Below the pieces are notes generated by a model. The model made no database searches. It was given only the letters and a program-made list of their open reading frames with translations, and was not told the origin of the DNA. From assembly GCA_052161625.1 (NCBI GenBank), contig CP197412.1: 64,000 nt of DNA, one strand, 5' to 3'. Every line of letters starts with the position of its first letter. Position 1 is the stretch's first letter. Made by a program: the position numbers and the translations under genes. This document shows positions 63,750 to 64,000 of the stretch, piece by piece. Source of the DNA: JBKCUI01 sp052161625 (lineage in GTDB: Bacteria > Planctomycetota > Planctomycetia > Pirellulales > Pirellulaceae).

Positions 63750-64000
63750 CTAAACGGTCAGATCGCCAAGCGGTCCGTCGCCGCAATAGTCGGGATTTCC
63801 AAAGCTCTTCACAGGAATGCCCATCGACTCGCTAAAGCTCATCAACAATCGATTGTGAGGAACTCCTCCCTTGTAATCGACGGCCCGCCCCATCGAGAAA
63901 CCGCAACCTTCACCCACGAGGACGAATGGAATGTTGTTTCGCGTATGCGAGTTCCCTTTGCCAAGCTCATTGGTCCAAACCAAAGTCGTGTTGTCGAGCA
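63750..64000 (-). CDS. DUF1552 protein, 3' end only (runs off the right edge)
   Basis: The visible 83 residues (the N-terminus lies beyond base 64000) read LDNTTLVWTNELGKGNSH and RNNIPFVLVGEGCGFSMGR, then end in GPLGDLTV. This is the C-terminal pattern of the DUF1552 family of exported planctomycete proteins, usually encoded after a cytochrome c-containing DUF1592-type gene. Function unknown. It is on the same strand as dnaE2, 62 bp upstream of its start. Confidence 0.85.
   Translation of the reverse strand, partial: LDNTTLVWTNELGKGNSHTRNNIPFVLVGEGCGFSMGRAVDYKGGVPHNRLLMSFSESMGIPVKSFGNPDYCGDGPLGDLTV

Overview
The window reads as a planctomycete chromosome, most likely a Pirellulales / Rhodopirellula-type organism. 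The lineage is indicated by gene families typical of that phylum: a secreted DUF1080 (3-keto-disaccharide hydrolase) protein next to a cytochrome c lipoprotein, DUF1501 and DUF1552 proteins, a large PVC-type haem protein with a C-terminal CxxCH domain, secreted amidohydrolase-like proteins, and a secretin-N-domain protein. Base composition looked moderately GC-rich in the lines I sampled by eye. No rRNA operon, intact tRNA, CRISPR array or prophage was recognised.

Layout. 1-4.7 kb is core and planctomycete-typical: truncated cytochrome c, DUF1080, hemB, a SCO1/SenC copper protein and DUF1501. 4.75-14.5 kb looks like an accessory island. It starts at a decayed tRNA-Arg-like sequence and carries an integrase with an internal deletion. 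Next comes a leftward four-gene cluster: a ComM/YifB-like AAA+ ATPase, a Zn-ribbon/GYF/TerB-like/HIRAN protein, an ADP-ribosylglycohydrolase and a 46-residue membrane protein. After that are about 1 kb of hairpin-dense non-coding DNA, an overlapping 84-aa/nucleotidyltransferase pair resembling a toxin-antitoxin unit, and a DDE transposase. The AT content is visibly higher there than in the flanks.

14.5-28 kb holds ahcY, an orphan histidine kinase, two amidohydrolase-like genes, a DapA-family lyase with an unusual tail, a ComEA-like anchored HhH protein, a secreted metallopeptidase, an SMP-30 lactonase and a large secreted protein. 28-34.3 kb is a leftward operon of an anti-sigma-like membrane protein, a secretin-N-domain protein and an SDR oxidoreductase. 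34.8-39 kb has argB-argF (arginine synthesis) with a long structured leader, pyrC and a TPR protein. 39.2-46 kb has the PVC haem protein, a BamA that appears split into separate POTRA and barrel genes, and scpA.

46.6-59.6 kb is housekeeping: fliG, a QueD/PTPS protein, dnaB, a cysteine desulfurase, hydrolases, rpmA-obg-coaX-yheT-like, a GT2 glycosyltransferase, an ACT-domain protein and a MoxR ATPase. The window closes with an XRE regulator, dnaE2 and the 3' end of a DUF1552 gene.

The best candidates for an undescribed system are the ComM-like/TerB-HIRAN/ADP-ribosylglycohydrolase/small-membrane-protein cluster and the structured intergenic region upstream of it. Function is inferred from domains only; nothing was searched or folded computationally.
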